From a virus: DNA of 24,285 nt. Shown here in pieces: positions 6,990-15,300 of the stretch. The translations under genes and the position numbers were made by a program. Location of the stretch: positions 1,986 through 26,270 of IMG/VR virus record IMGVR_UViG_3300001833_000004. One strand, written 5' to 3'. Every line of letters starts with the position of its first letter. Within the stretch, counting starts at the first letter, position 1. A model generated the notes under the pieces. That model saw nothing but the letters and a program-made list of their open reading frames with translations, searched no databases and was not told where the DNA came from.

Positions 6990-8897
6990 ATGTGTGGTGG
7001 CGGCGGAGGTTCTAAACCCCCTGATTATACAGCTGAAAGAAATCAGCTAAAAGCGGATACGCTTGCAGATTATCAATCTCAAGCAGATGCGTATAACCAA
7101 AGTTTGGCGGCTTACAACGAAAGTGTGCAAGACATACTAGATCAAGGTAGCGAATTGCAGAGTTCATTTGCTGGCGCAACTTACGATCAGTTGTATGATG
7201 ACCCAACCACTTCTGTAAACGAGAGCCTTCTCGCTGGTGATCCTTTAAATACAGCCTCAGGATTGCAAGCACAGTTCGACGCATTGCAAATGCCAGAAAA
7301 ACCTATATTCGATCCTGTTGTTATGGGTGAGGGAGGTATAGGTTCTGTCAGCATTGGCGCAAATGAAATGCCAACCCTTAACGAGGCAATGAATATAGAC
7401 TCTTCTGGTTTTGGCGCTCAGTTAGATGAACTCGGTTCTACGATTGCTAATTTGCAAGCGCAAGGCGCGGCAGAGGAAGCGCGGCTTCAAGGTATCTACG
7501 ATCAATACAATTTAGATACCGCAAACACAGCATTTGATATTGGTCAAATGGGATTAGGTAGCAACCTTAATAGCTCATACAGAGATTTAAATACTCTTGA
7601 GGCTACCCTTGGCAATGTAAGAAGCCCCATCGCAGGCTTCATTGACTTTGATGGTGACGGCATTGCTGGTAACGAAGCTCAAAAAGCTAGAGATGCAATA
7701 AAAGGTTACAGGAGTTCTCTTGACGCTATAGGTGCGCAAACTGCGGCAGAGAACCAACGAATAGCTAATTTTGGTTCTGATCTCTACAGCGCTATTGACA
7801 CGGGAAGAACAACCTTTGGTGGTTTAGCTGGTGATTATACTAAGCAAGCTGAAATTGACGCTCTTATGAATACCATCACGCAAAAAGAAAGAGAGATAAA
7901 TAGGTTCAGTTCACCACTTGGGGGCGATTTTAGCGGTCAAAGGGCCGAGTTAAATGCTCTCAAACAACAACTACAAGGGCTTATAAACGAAGGAAACGTA
8001 GAGAGAGAAAGAGTATCTGACTTTATAGAAGATCAAGCTGATGCTTACGAAGACCTTTTTAATACTGCTCAGGATACAGGTATTTACAGTCAGGCTGGGT
8101 TAGATGCTTTGGGCTTGGCGAGAGATAGGCTTCAGTATGACATAGACAACTTTAGTACGCCTTTTGGTGATACTCTCTACAATCCAGAAAACGTAGGCGG
8201 TTTTTATAGAGACCAAGCATTAAACGCAATAACGGGTCTGGGTACTCGACGTCAGACCCAACTTGATGCAATATCAGATGCAATAGGTGGCGCGACTGCT
8301 GGTCTGGCTGATGTGCCTTTGTATGATGAAGACGCTATACGTGATTACTACGATGCCTTAGATACTGCGGCTGGAGACTTTAGTAGGTTTTCTGGAGGCA
8401 GAGTAGATGAAATCCAAGCTGAAATTGATACTCAGAGAACAGCCATTGATAACCGAATCAATGAACTGAGGGCATACAGAAATACTCTTGAGGAAAACGC
8501 ACAAACACTTCTTGAAGAGATAGAAAGTGGATCGTACTACGCCCTTTCAGACCTAGATGATCCTGATGCTAGAGCTTTACAGATGGAAAAAAACATCGAC
8601 CTTTACAATGCTCAACAAGCCTTGGACGAGATTGCAGTAATCGAACAAAGGTTACAAGCGCAGAGATCAAGACTTGAACAGGACGCTCAGAATGTTGCTA
8701 ACAGAACAGCAAGCGCTCAAGGTGCAATTCAAATTGGGGCAGGCGGAACGCCAACATTCGGAAGGGCCGCTTTCTCAACGCCAACAGCCGCTTCAAACGT
8801 GGCTAGATATAACCCAACTGAGGAGGAAGAGGACAACTACTTAGGTGGAAGAACCCCGTTTAGTTCGTCACTTGGGGCTATCCAGATAGGCGGCTAA
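6990..8897 (+). CDS. Putative internal virion protein with Gly-rich start and helical repeats
   Basis: This 635-residue protein is not assigned to a named family; a virion role is inferred from place and composition. It starts MCGGGGGSKPPDY, a Cys-Gly head also recalled in other phage virion proteins. The body is helical, Gln/Ala/Asp-rich and nearly free of Trp. A turn motif with S-x-P or SP and Gly recurs at about 212-216 (SPIAG), 307-311 (SSPLG) and 389-393 (STPFG), each followed by helices, suggesting three roughly 90-residue units. D219-F-D-G-D-G-I225 up to E229 forms a DxDxDG calcium-binding-type loop. Residues 470-575 form a coiled coil. The C-terminus is low complexity and carries GAIQIG twice. 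Start choice is firm: AAGGAGG at 6977-6983, 6 nt before ATG. It could also be a fibre-associated or tail protein. Confidence 0.6.
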   Translation: MCGGGGGSKPPDYTAERNQLKADTLADYQSQADAYNQSLAAYNESVQDILDQGSELQSSFAGATYDQLYDDPTTSVNESLLAGDPLNTASGLQAQFDALQMPEKPIFDPVVMGEGGIGSVSIGANEMPTLNEAMNIDSSGFGAQLDELGSTIANLQAQGAAEEARLQGIYDQYNLDTANTAFDIGQMGLGSNLNSSYRDLNTLEATLGNVRSPIAGFIDFDGDGIAGNEAQKARDAIKGYRSSLDAIGAQTAAENQRIANFGSDLYSAIDTGRTTFGGLAGDYTKQAEIDALMNTITQKEREINRFSSPLGGDFSGQRAELNALKQQLQGLINEGNVERERVSDFIEDQADAYEDLFNTAQDTGIYSQAGLDALGLARDRLQYDIDNFSTPFGDTLYNPENVGGFYRDQALNAITGLGTRRQTQLDAISDAIGGATAGLADVPLYDEDAIRDYYDALDTAAGDFSRFSGGRVDEIQAEIDTQRTAIDNRINELRAYRNTLEENAQTLLEEIESGSYYALSDLDDPDARALQMEKNIDLYNAQQALDEIAVIEQRLQAQRSRLEQDAQNVANRTASAQGAIQIGAGGTPTFGRAAFSTPTAASNVARYNPTEEEEDNYLGGRTPFSSSLGAIQIGG

Positions 8898-8908
8898 GGA
8901 GTTAGGAT

Positions 8909-10372
8909 ATGGGTTTTGGTGCAGTAGTCGGAGCGGGAGCAAGTTTAGCAGGCTCTATTTTTGGCGCTTCAACAGCGGCGAAGCAGGCTCAACGTGATCG
9001 TGAGTGGGCGAACTTTCGTGCCTCACAATCGCAGAACCTTGCTGACGCTCAATTTAATTTAAGTCTTGCTGACAGAAGATTACAGCAAGAAGAAAACGCC
9101 TATCAAAGAGTTATGAACTCATTGATGAGGCGGCAGGCTGGTCAAGAAAGACAGTTTCAAATCAATGAGCTTAACGCTTACAAGTCACAGTTACTAGAAG
9201 AGAGGGCCGCTGACATACGCCGTCAGGTAACTGAGGATAGAGCGGCGGCTAAACAACGTGAGTTTCAACTGCAACAGCTTTTGCGAAACCAAGAGTTGAG
9301 CGCACAAGAAAGAGCGTTTGCCTTGGAAGAATTGAAGCGAGCGCAAGAGATAGCGTCTGGCGAAAGAGAAGAAGAGCTTGTTCGCTTCTATGAGGACAGG
9401 GCAGAAAAAGACATCGAAAGAGAATTTTATATTTCTCAGATGGGTCAAGCCCGCCAGGACTACCAAGACGAGCGCGAATACGACCTCGGCATTAGAAATC
9501 GACTTCTGCAAAGAATGGACGAACTAAGCCAAACGGCTCAAATGGCATACGATGAGTTGCCTATGGTCCAGCCACTAGCACAAGTAGATCAAAGAGATAT
9601 TATGTCTGAAGCTCTGCGCAGAGAACAGCAGTATGTAGCTGATGTTGACAGAGCCGCAGATAGAGTTGCGTCAGTTGGCGAAGCTGGCCTTATCCGCAGA
9701 GCTATGGATGAGAGTGACACCGCCACAGACGAAAGAGCTAGAATTGCCGCTCGTCTTGCGGGTGAGTATGCAGATGCGAGAAAGAGGGCTAGGGACGAAG
9801 CTACAAGTTACATTTCGGGGATAGCGGCGGCAAGAAACGAACCGATTATTCAACAGATGGCACAGAACCGAGACCGTATGGCTATGGCTACTGGAGCCGC
9901 TGAGGCTGGGATGAATTACTTTGCTCAGTTGCCTGGGGTTACATCTACTGTTGGTCAATATAATTTATTGGGAGCAACGCCTACTGGAATACTTGATAGG
10001 GATATTATGTCGGCAAACAATTACCGTTCGCCTGTAAACATTACCTCTGCTATATATGACGATATGAGAGTTGGTACAGGGTTAGCTGATTATAGAAGGC
10101 CATCCACCGCTAGTGACGCTGGGTTCTTTAATGTAAGGTCTGCTATTTATGACCCATATAAGGCAACAGTTGGTAATTACAGCATTGGAAACCCAGCAGG
10201 CATTTATAACAATCTTGCCAGCGAGCAAAATAGAGTTGCTATATCATCAGCGGAAAATGCTAGAGAAGCAGGCAAAGGCGTAGGGTCTGCTATGAAGAAC
10301 TTCTTCGATGAAGCAGGGTTCGAGCAAAGTCTCGACAAATGGTGGTCTAACAGAAATAAAGCAGGTATGTAA
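8909..10372 (+). CDS. Internal virion protein, T7 gp14-like in layout
   Basis: This 487-residue protein is probably an ejected internal virion protein. It opens with a hydrophobic Gly/Ala segment (residues 2-24, including GAVVGAGASLAGSIFGAS), followed at once by a highly charged helix, the layout of T7 gp14 and relatives, in which the segment enters the outer membrane during ejection. Residues 28-220 are nearly unbroken Glu/Arg/Gln/Ala coiled coil. Residues 225-320 remain helical. The last 150 residues are Tyr/Asn/Gly-rich and contain repeated 'SAIYD' (NITSAIYDD, NVRSAIYDP). It overlaps the next gene by one base (TAATG), so the two are probably translated in a coupled way. The general class is likely; a specific homologue is not claimed. 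Confidence 0.7.
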   Translation: MGFGAVVGAGASLAGSIFGASTAAKQAQRDREWANFRASQSQNLADAQFNLSLADRRLQQEENAYQRVMNSLMRRQAGQERQFQINELNAYKSQLLEERAADIRRQVTEDRAAAKQREFQLQQLLRNQELSAQERAFALEELKRAQEIASGEREEELVRFYEDRAEKDIEREFYISQMGQARQDYQDEREYDLGIRNRLLQRMDELSQTAQMAYDELPMVQPLAQVDQRDIMSEALRREQQYVADVDRAADRVASVGEAGLIRRAMDESDTATDERARIAARLAGEYADARKRARDEATSYISGIAAARNEPIIQQMAQNRDRMAMATGAAEAGMNYFAQLPGVTSTVGQYNLLGATPTGILDRDIMSANNYRSPVNITSAIYDDMRVGTGLADYRRPSTASDAGFFNVRSAIYDPYKATVGNYSIGNPAGIYNNLASEQNRVAISSAENAREAGKGVGSAMKNFFDEAGFEQSLDKWWSNRNKAGM

Positions 10373-12309
10373 TGGATTTTTCACAATGGTACTCAGGCTG
10401 GGAAGAGCGCGAAAAGTATAATACTCGCCAACGGCGAGATTTTGCTAAAGCGTTTGAGACCTTTAAAAAAGACAACCCTTACGCTACGTTCAAGGACTAT
10501 CAGGATTATATTGACCAGATGGCGGGTGGGTCTAACTACATACGTGGTGGCGCACCAAGCCAAGACGTTCTAAGAAACATGGCTAGTGAGAACGCAAGAA
10601 ATCTTGCCGCAAAAAGAGCAAAAGAAGCGCATGACGCAAAGCTCCGTGAGTTTGATCGTTTAAAATTATATCAAGAAATGGCACAGCCATTCCTTATGGG
10701 TGGCAAGCCAGGCGAAATAGATAAAAGAAAAGAAGAGTTTTATGGCTCTATTGGCGAGGTCAGTCCGTTAGTCAAAGGCGCATTGGACAATTACTTTTCA
10801 GAGAGCAACTATATGGGACAGCAGGGTCAGATGTTGCTTGGCAAGGTAGATCAAGCGGCAAATTACCTAACTCGTGTTGGTGGTAAGGTTGAGAACAAAG
10901 AACAGTTTGCTCAGTTGATGGGGGTGCAACCTCACTTTGTCGATCCGCTAATTAATATGGCAAACTCAGAATATGAAAAAAGAAGGAACGACCACTGGTT
11001 AGATAAGACAGGTGTTCTTGAGGACAGGGTTGTAAAACTTGCCGCAAGAGGTGGGGACATTGACGCATTTATAAAAGATACTGAAGAAAATGGTATCTAT
11101 AAAATGACAGAAAACTTAAAAACAAATTTAAGGTCTATTTTTGATTCAGAAGAATCCAGACTAGATGACGAAGTATCGCAAAAAGCGGCAGAGGCGTTTA
11201 GGAATATCCGAACTGGCATGGACACAGATCAAGACTTTATGGTTGGTTTATTAAACGATGGATATGATGAAATTCTTGCGAAAGTAAAAAATCGTTTTGT
11301 AAATCAAATGTCGCCAGATCAATTTATGAAACACTTTGGTTCCCCGCCAAACGAGGTAGGCGACACAAAGTTTAAAGCCATTGCCGACGAATTAATTAGA
11401 ATTGCTCAGAATACTCAGTCGGCTCAAAGAACAAAAGCCCAAGACGAAGTTAAAGCAACAGTTACAGGTGATGTTACTGAAGCTATTAATCAAAGATTTG
11501 ACCAGGGCGTGAAGGAACTTTCTAAAGCTAACATCTATAATAACGACGAAAGCCCTGCAAAGACTGTTCAAGTCTTTCAACAAATCGCTCAAACCTTTTA
11601 TCCCAGCCCAGCAGTGCAGAGCAGATTGCTTGAGATAGTAACCGAGTTTGAGGATCGTAGTGGGGACAACTGGTCTGCACAACAGCTTTATGCGAAAGCT
11701 TTGCAAGATAGCAGTATGCAAAGACTTCTAAAACGCCAAGACCAGTACAGTCAGGAAAGAGTTGATAAAGCTATAGAGTTACGAGGTGGCTACGACATCT
11801 CTACGTTTAAAGAATGGATAGACGGATTTTCTGACCTTCAAGACAAAAGACTTCAAGCATATGGTCAATATGACACCATGATTGAACAAAACGCAATGGC
11901 TAATATTCCATTGCCGCCCGATGGTTCTGACAGAAAAGAAGTTCTTGATGCAGAAATGAAACAAATTGCATATAAAGTCCAAGAGTTCGAGAAATTCCAA
12001 GCCGAGATTGAAGAAAAACTTAGAGAAGCTAACATGGATTGGAACAGCAGAAGAGAGCGCTCTCAGGGTCCAACATCTTGGCTTAAGACTGGCACAAAAG
12101 ATTCTCGATGGAAAGACAACGAGGCTAATGATGCAAGGGCCACATATCAAAGAGGGTATGGAGAGTTGCTCGAATTTATCAGAGCAAAAAAAGAAGAGAT
12201 GAAAAACCAATATCTACAGCTAGAGGAAGAAGCAACCGATTTATTAGAATTTAATCCTGAGATGAGACCGAACGCTATAGTTAGATTATTAAGTGATCTG
12301 TTCAATTAA
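10372..12309 (+). CDS. Putative internal virion protein (T7 gp15-like position)
   Basis: This 645-residue protein has no recognised family. It is soluble and strongly helical, with many Lys, Glu and Gln residues and no signal peptide or membrane segment. The N-terminus (FSQWYSGWEEREKYNTRQRR) is aromatic and basic. Long helices recur across the protein, and residues about 515-570 and 600-635 look like coiled coils. It lies between the gp14-like protein and the giant protein, the slot held by gp15 in T7 (about 747 residues), so a channel-forming or ejected role is inferred from order alone. ERSQGPT at 562-568 also occurs in the scaffold. The ATG overlaps the previous TAA by one base, and only a weak AGG precedes it, so translational coupling likely drives its synthesis. 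Confidence 0.6.
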   Translation: MDFSQWYSGWEEREKYNTRQRRDFAKAFETFKKDNPYATFKDYQDYIDQMAGGSNYIRGGAPSQDVLRNMASENARNLAAKRAKEAHDAKLREFDRLKLYQEMAQPFLMGGKPGEIDKRKEEFYGSIGEVSPLVKGALDNYFSESNYMGQQGQMLLGKVDQAANYLTRVGGKVENKEQFAQLMGVQPHFVDPLINMANSEYEKRRNDHWLDKTGVLEDRVVKLAARGGDIDAFIKDTEENGIYKMTENLKTNLRSIFDSEESRLDDEVSQKAAEAFRNIRTGMDTDQDFMVGLLNDGYDEILAKVKNRFVNQMSPDQFMKHFGSPPNEVGDTKFKAIADELIRIAQNTQSAQRTKAQDEVKATVTGDVTEAINQRFDQGVKELSKANIYNNDESPAKTVQVFQQIAQTFYPSPAVQSRLLEIVTEFEDRSGDNWSAQQLYAKALQDSSMQRLLKRQDQYSQERVDKAIELRGGYDISTFKEWIDGFSDLQDKRLQAYGQYDTMIEQNAMANIPLPPDGSDRKEVLDAEMKQIAYKVQEFEKFQAEIEEKLREANMDWNSRRERSQGPTSWLKTGTKDSRWKDNEANDARATYQRGYGELLEFIRAKKEEMKNQYLQLEEEATDLLEFNPEMRPNAIVRLLSDLFN

Positions 12310-12342
12310 GGACGACAGGCAACCCATATAAATATATTCTTA

Positions 12343-12364
12343 CTCCAGTAGACGGAAACTGGAG
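12343..12364 (+). promoter_or_regulatory. Hairpin that sequesters the RBS of the giant gene
   Basis: CTCCAGT (12343-12349) and ACTGGAG (12358-12364) are perfect 7-bp complements around an 8-nt loop. The right arm contains GGAG at 12361-12364, 8 nt before the ATG at 12373, the only plausible ribosome binding site. In the folded RNA the site is paired, so initiation would be reduced until the hairpin opens. A 63-nt gap before this gene, unusual in this tightly packed module, also holds GGACGAC at 12310-12316 and an AT-rich stretch. It could alternatively be an RNase processing site. Confidence 0.6.
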
Positions 12365-12372
12365 AACCGCTC

Positions 12373-15300
12373 ATGGCAGACAGAGACTTAGGGATTAAGT
12401 ACAACCCTGGTCAAGCTGATGATCCATTCACAGCTGATAATGACTATACAACAGACCTTCGTGGTAAAAATCCATTATATGACCCCCGCGTAATTGCTGA
12501 TCTTCGCGCTCACTACAATGAGTTAGGTCACAATGTTCAAGGCATGACTGACGAGGAAATCGTTGACGAGTTTTATTCTGATAAAACTTGGGGAAGCCTT
12601 AACACTATGGGTGGCGCAAAGCGTTTGTATGAGTCAACCCAACTAAGCGATGAAGGTAAACATCGCCTTATGCGGTTAAATAAAGTCTACGAAAGAGCGC
12701 CACAATTCTGGGAAGAAGGCGGACGAGGCTGGCTTAGTGCCTTGTCATCAGGTGCGGGTGCCATCCTTCTCGACCCCATAAATTTAATTCCTTTTGGTAA
12801 AGCGTTCCAAGCTGGAGCAGGCGCATATAAAGCGGGTAAAACTGGTTGGCAAGCGGCGAGGGCTGGTGCTGGAAGAGGCGCAATATACGAGGGCGCTATA
12901 GGTGGTGCGCATGAAGGCATCATGGCAACAATGGAGGAGAACGAAAGGAAGAACCTCGGATACCAAAGAGAAGTAGATTTAGGAAATATAGCAAGTCGAA
13001 CGGCATTAGGTACAGCTTTCGGTATGGGAACTGGTACGGTTCTCGGTGGGATCGCTGGGCGAACAGGATATGACAGTCGTGTTGGTGAAATTTTTGGAAC
13101 AACAGGCGCACAACAAACGGAAGCTGGTCGTTTTGCTGGAATGACAGACGACGAAATCGCCCGAATGACACACAAAGAGGGTGAAGAGTTAGTCAAAAAA
13201 TATAAGTCTGGAGAACTTGTAGAGGGGTCGGCACGTTCAGCAGATCAAGCTCTTGACGCTGACGGTACGGACCCAACCGCCCCAACAGAACCAGAGTTGT
13301 CCCCAGACGAAATAAAAATGGTGGACGAAAAATCTCAGATTGAGGCCGCTATTGCAGAATATGAAACTGCTGAAACAAACTTAAGGCGCGATAATGTTGA
13401 CGGCTCTCTCGATGCACAAATCCAAGAAGCAAGAGAGCAGATCGCGGCTCTACAAACTCTTAGTAACTTTGGTCAAAGAGTTGAGTTAAAGAAAAAACAA
13501 ATAGATGACCTTGCAACAAACGTCCCCAAAGAATCTGCTGAGTTCCAAAAACGTGTTGCTGAATATAACGAAGCGTACTCCAATTACAGATACGCTATAA
13601 GCTCTATTGGTAAGCCTGAGTTTAACGATGTTATGAAAGACATCGTTCGTGGCCTAGACCTTGAACCACCAAAGGTAGATGCAGAAGGACCAGAAGTACC
13701 CAAAGCTCCTGGGGGAGAAACAGAGGTAGGGGTAGAAAAAGGAACTGGCGGACAAGAAGACCCCAAAGTTGGAACAGGAACGCCAGAATTAGGAGAGGCT
13801 AAGGGTGGCGGAGAAGGTAGCCCAACTCTGGAGGGTGGGATTGATAATCCTCCCGAAGTGCAAGTGGATATTCCCTACCTCAACACGAAACAAGTACAAA
13901 AAGTACAAAAAGAAATACTGGAGCCATACGGCATTACCGAAGCCGAGCTTAAAGTTATTTTAGATGACCCTGCTAACGGTGTCGTGTCTCGATCTGGAGG
14001 CAGTGTAAACTCTGGGAAGATAACTAATCAGACCATTAAGGAAATTAAGGAGCATTTGGATGGCAAGAAGAAACCTGTTGTTGAAGATGCTCCTGAGATT
14101 GATGCTACGCCTCCTAAGGAACCTGAGCCGTCAGCCGTATCCGCAGAGTTAAGAGGATACGCTCTTGCTCAAGGGATAGACCCAAATAAACTAAAACCCG
14201 CTGGTAAAAGAACAGTTGTTTCTAAAAATCAGATAGATAAGGAAGCCGCTAAAGCTACAGCAGAAGATGATTACGCAAGGAAAGCGTATGAGGAGCTTGC
14301 CAGAATTAGCGACATGTTTGGTGACGGAGAGGTTGATGTAAATGTTGCAGAGGCGGCAATCAGAGCTATTGCCAACGATGACAGCATTACGACACCAGCC
14401 GACGACCTCATTGCGCTTCGCAGGCATTTAGACAGTCTCCCAGACGAGTTTGTTGAAGAGAGCGTACCGCCGACAGAACTTACACAAACACAAAAGAAAA
14501 AAATTAGAGCAAGGAAATCGACCCTTAAAAAGCAATTCCCTGGCCTTACAGATGATGCGGCAGAAACAATGGCAAGATCACAAGTCTTGTCGCAAGGTCC
14601 AGAGACACCAATTCGCGGAACAGGAGAAGCAATAGGAGAAGCCGCTAAGTTTACAACGGCAGGCTTGTCAAACAATGGTCGTATCCAAGGATTGCTTAGA
14701 CGCGGAACTCGAATAGGTAAAGGCTCTGACTACACTGTTACAGGTAAAAGCCCAAGACGAAACGAGTTTGGCTTTGAGGCCGCACTTATTCGAGCAAGGT
14801 CTGGCAACGGTCCTGATGTTGTTGAATATGAAACAATGGGTAAGGAAAAAATACTTACTCGAAGTGGACCAATAGAGGTTCCGAAAGGGACTGTTGCTTA
14901 TGCCGATGCTGTATCTGGCAGAGCTTTTGACACTCTTGAGTTTGCCTTAGAGTTTAGGGATGGCGGAAAACCATCCCCTACTCGTCTTGGCGAATACAAT
15001 TCTACAGCGCCAGCAGATCAGCCAACAAAAACGCCAATAGACTTAGCTGGAATACTTGAGAAACATAAAGATAATCCAGCCGAGCTTATAAAAATATTGG
15101 AAGCGGCGGTAAGAAAAACCGAGCCTACATCAGAAACACCAGACACCAAGACGATAGCAACGATCCCGCCACAGAAGGGGGATCATATTGCTGTTGTCAG
15201 AAGTATGGATGATCCAAATGATGTAAGGATGCTTAATCCAAACACCCAAGAAGGTCAGGATATAAGTGTTGTTATCGGCAAAAGCGGACCAAAATCTGAT

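Noticed and set aside
11779-12210. 143-codon minus-strand frame in the 645-aa gene
   Set aside because: Phe/Cys/Leu-rich shadow of a Lys/Glu-rich helical protein; no support for expression.
12687-13196. 169-codon minus-strand frame over the N-terminus of the giant gene
   Set aside because: Pro/Ala/Ser-rich complement of the Gly/Ala-rich segment; no recognisable domain and no neighbours on that strand.
12373-13300. T7 gp16-type lytic transglycosylase at the N-terminus of the giant protein
   Set aside because: No catalytic Glu-Ser and GLMQ-type motif was seen; only the hydrophobic DPxNLIP region fits.
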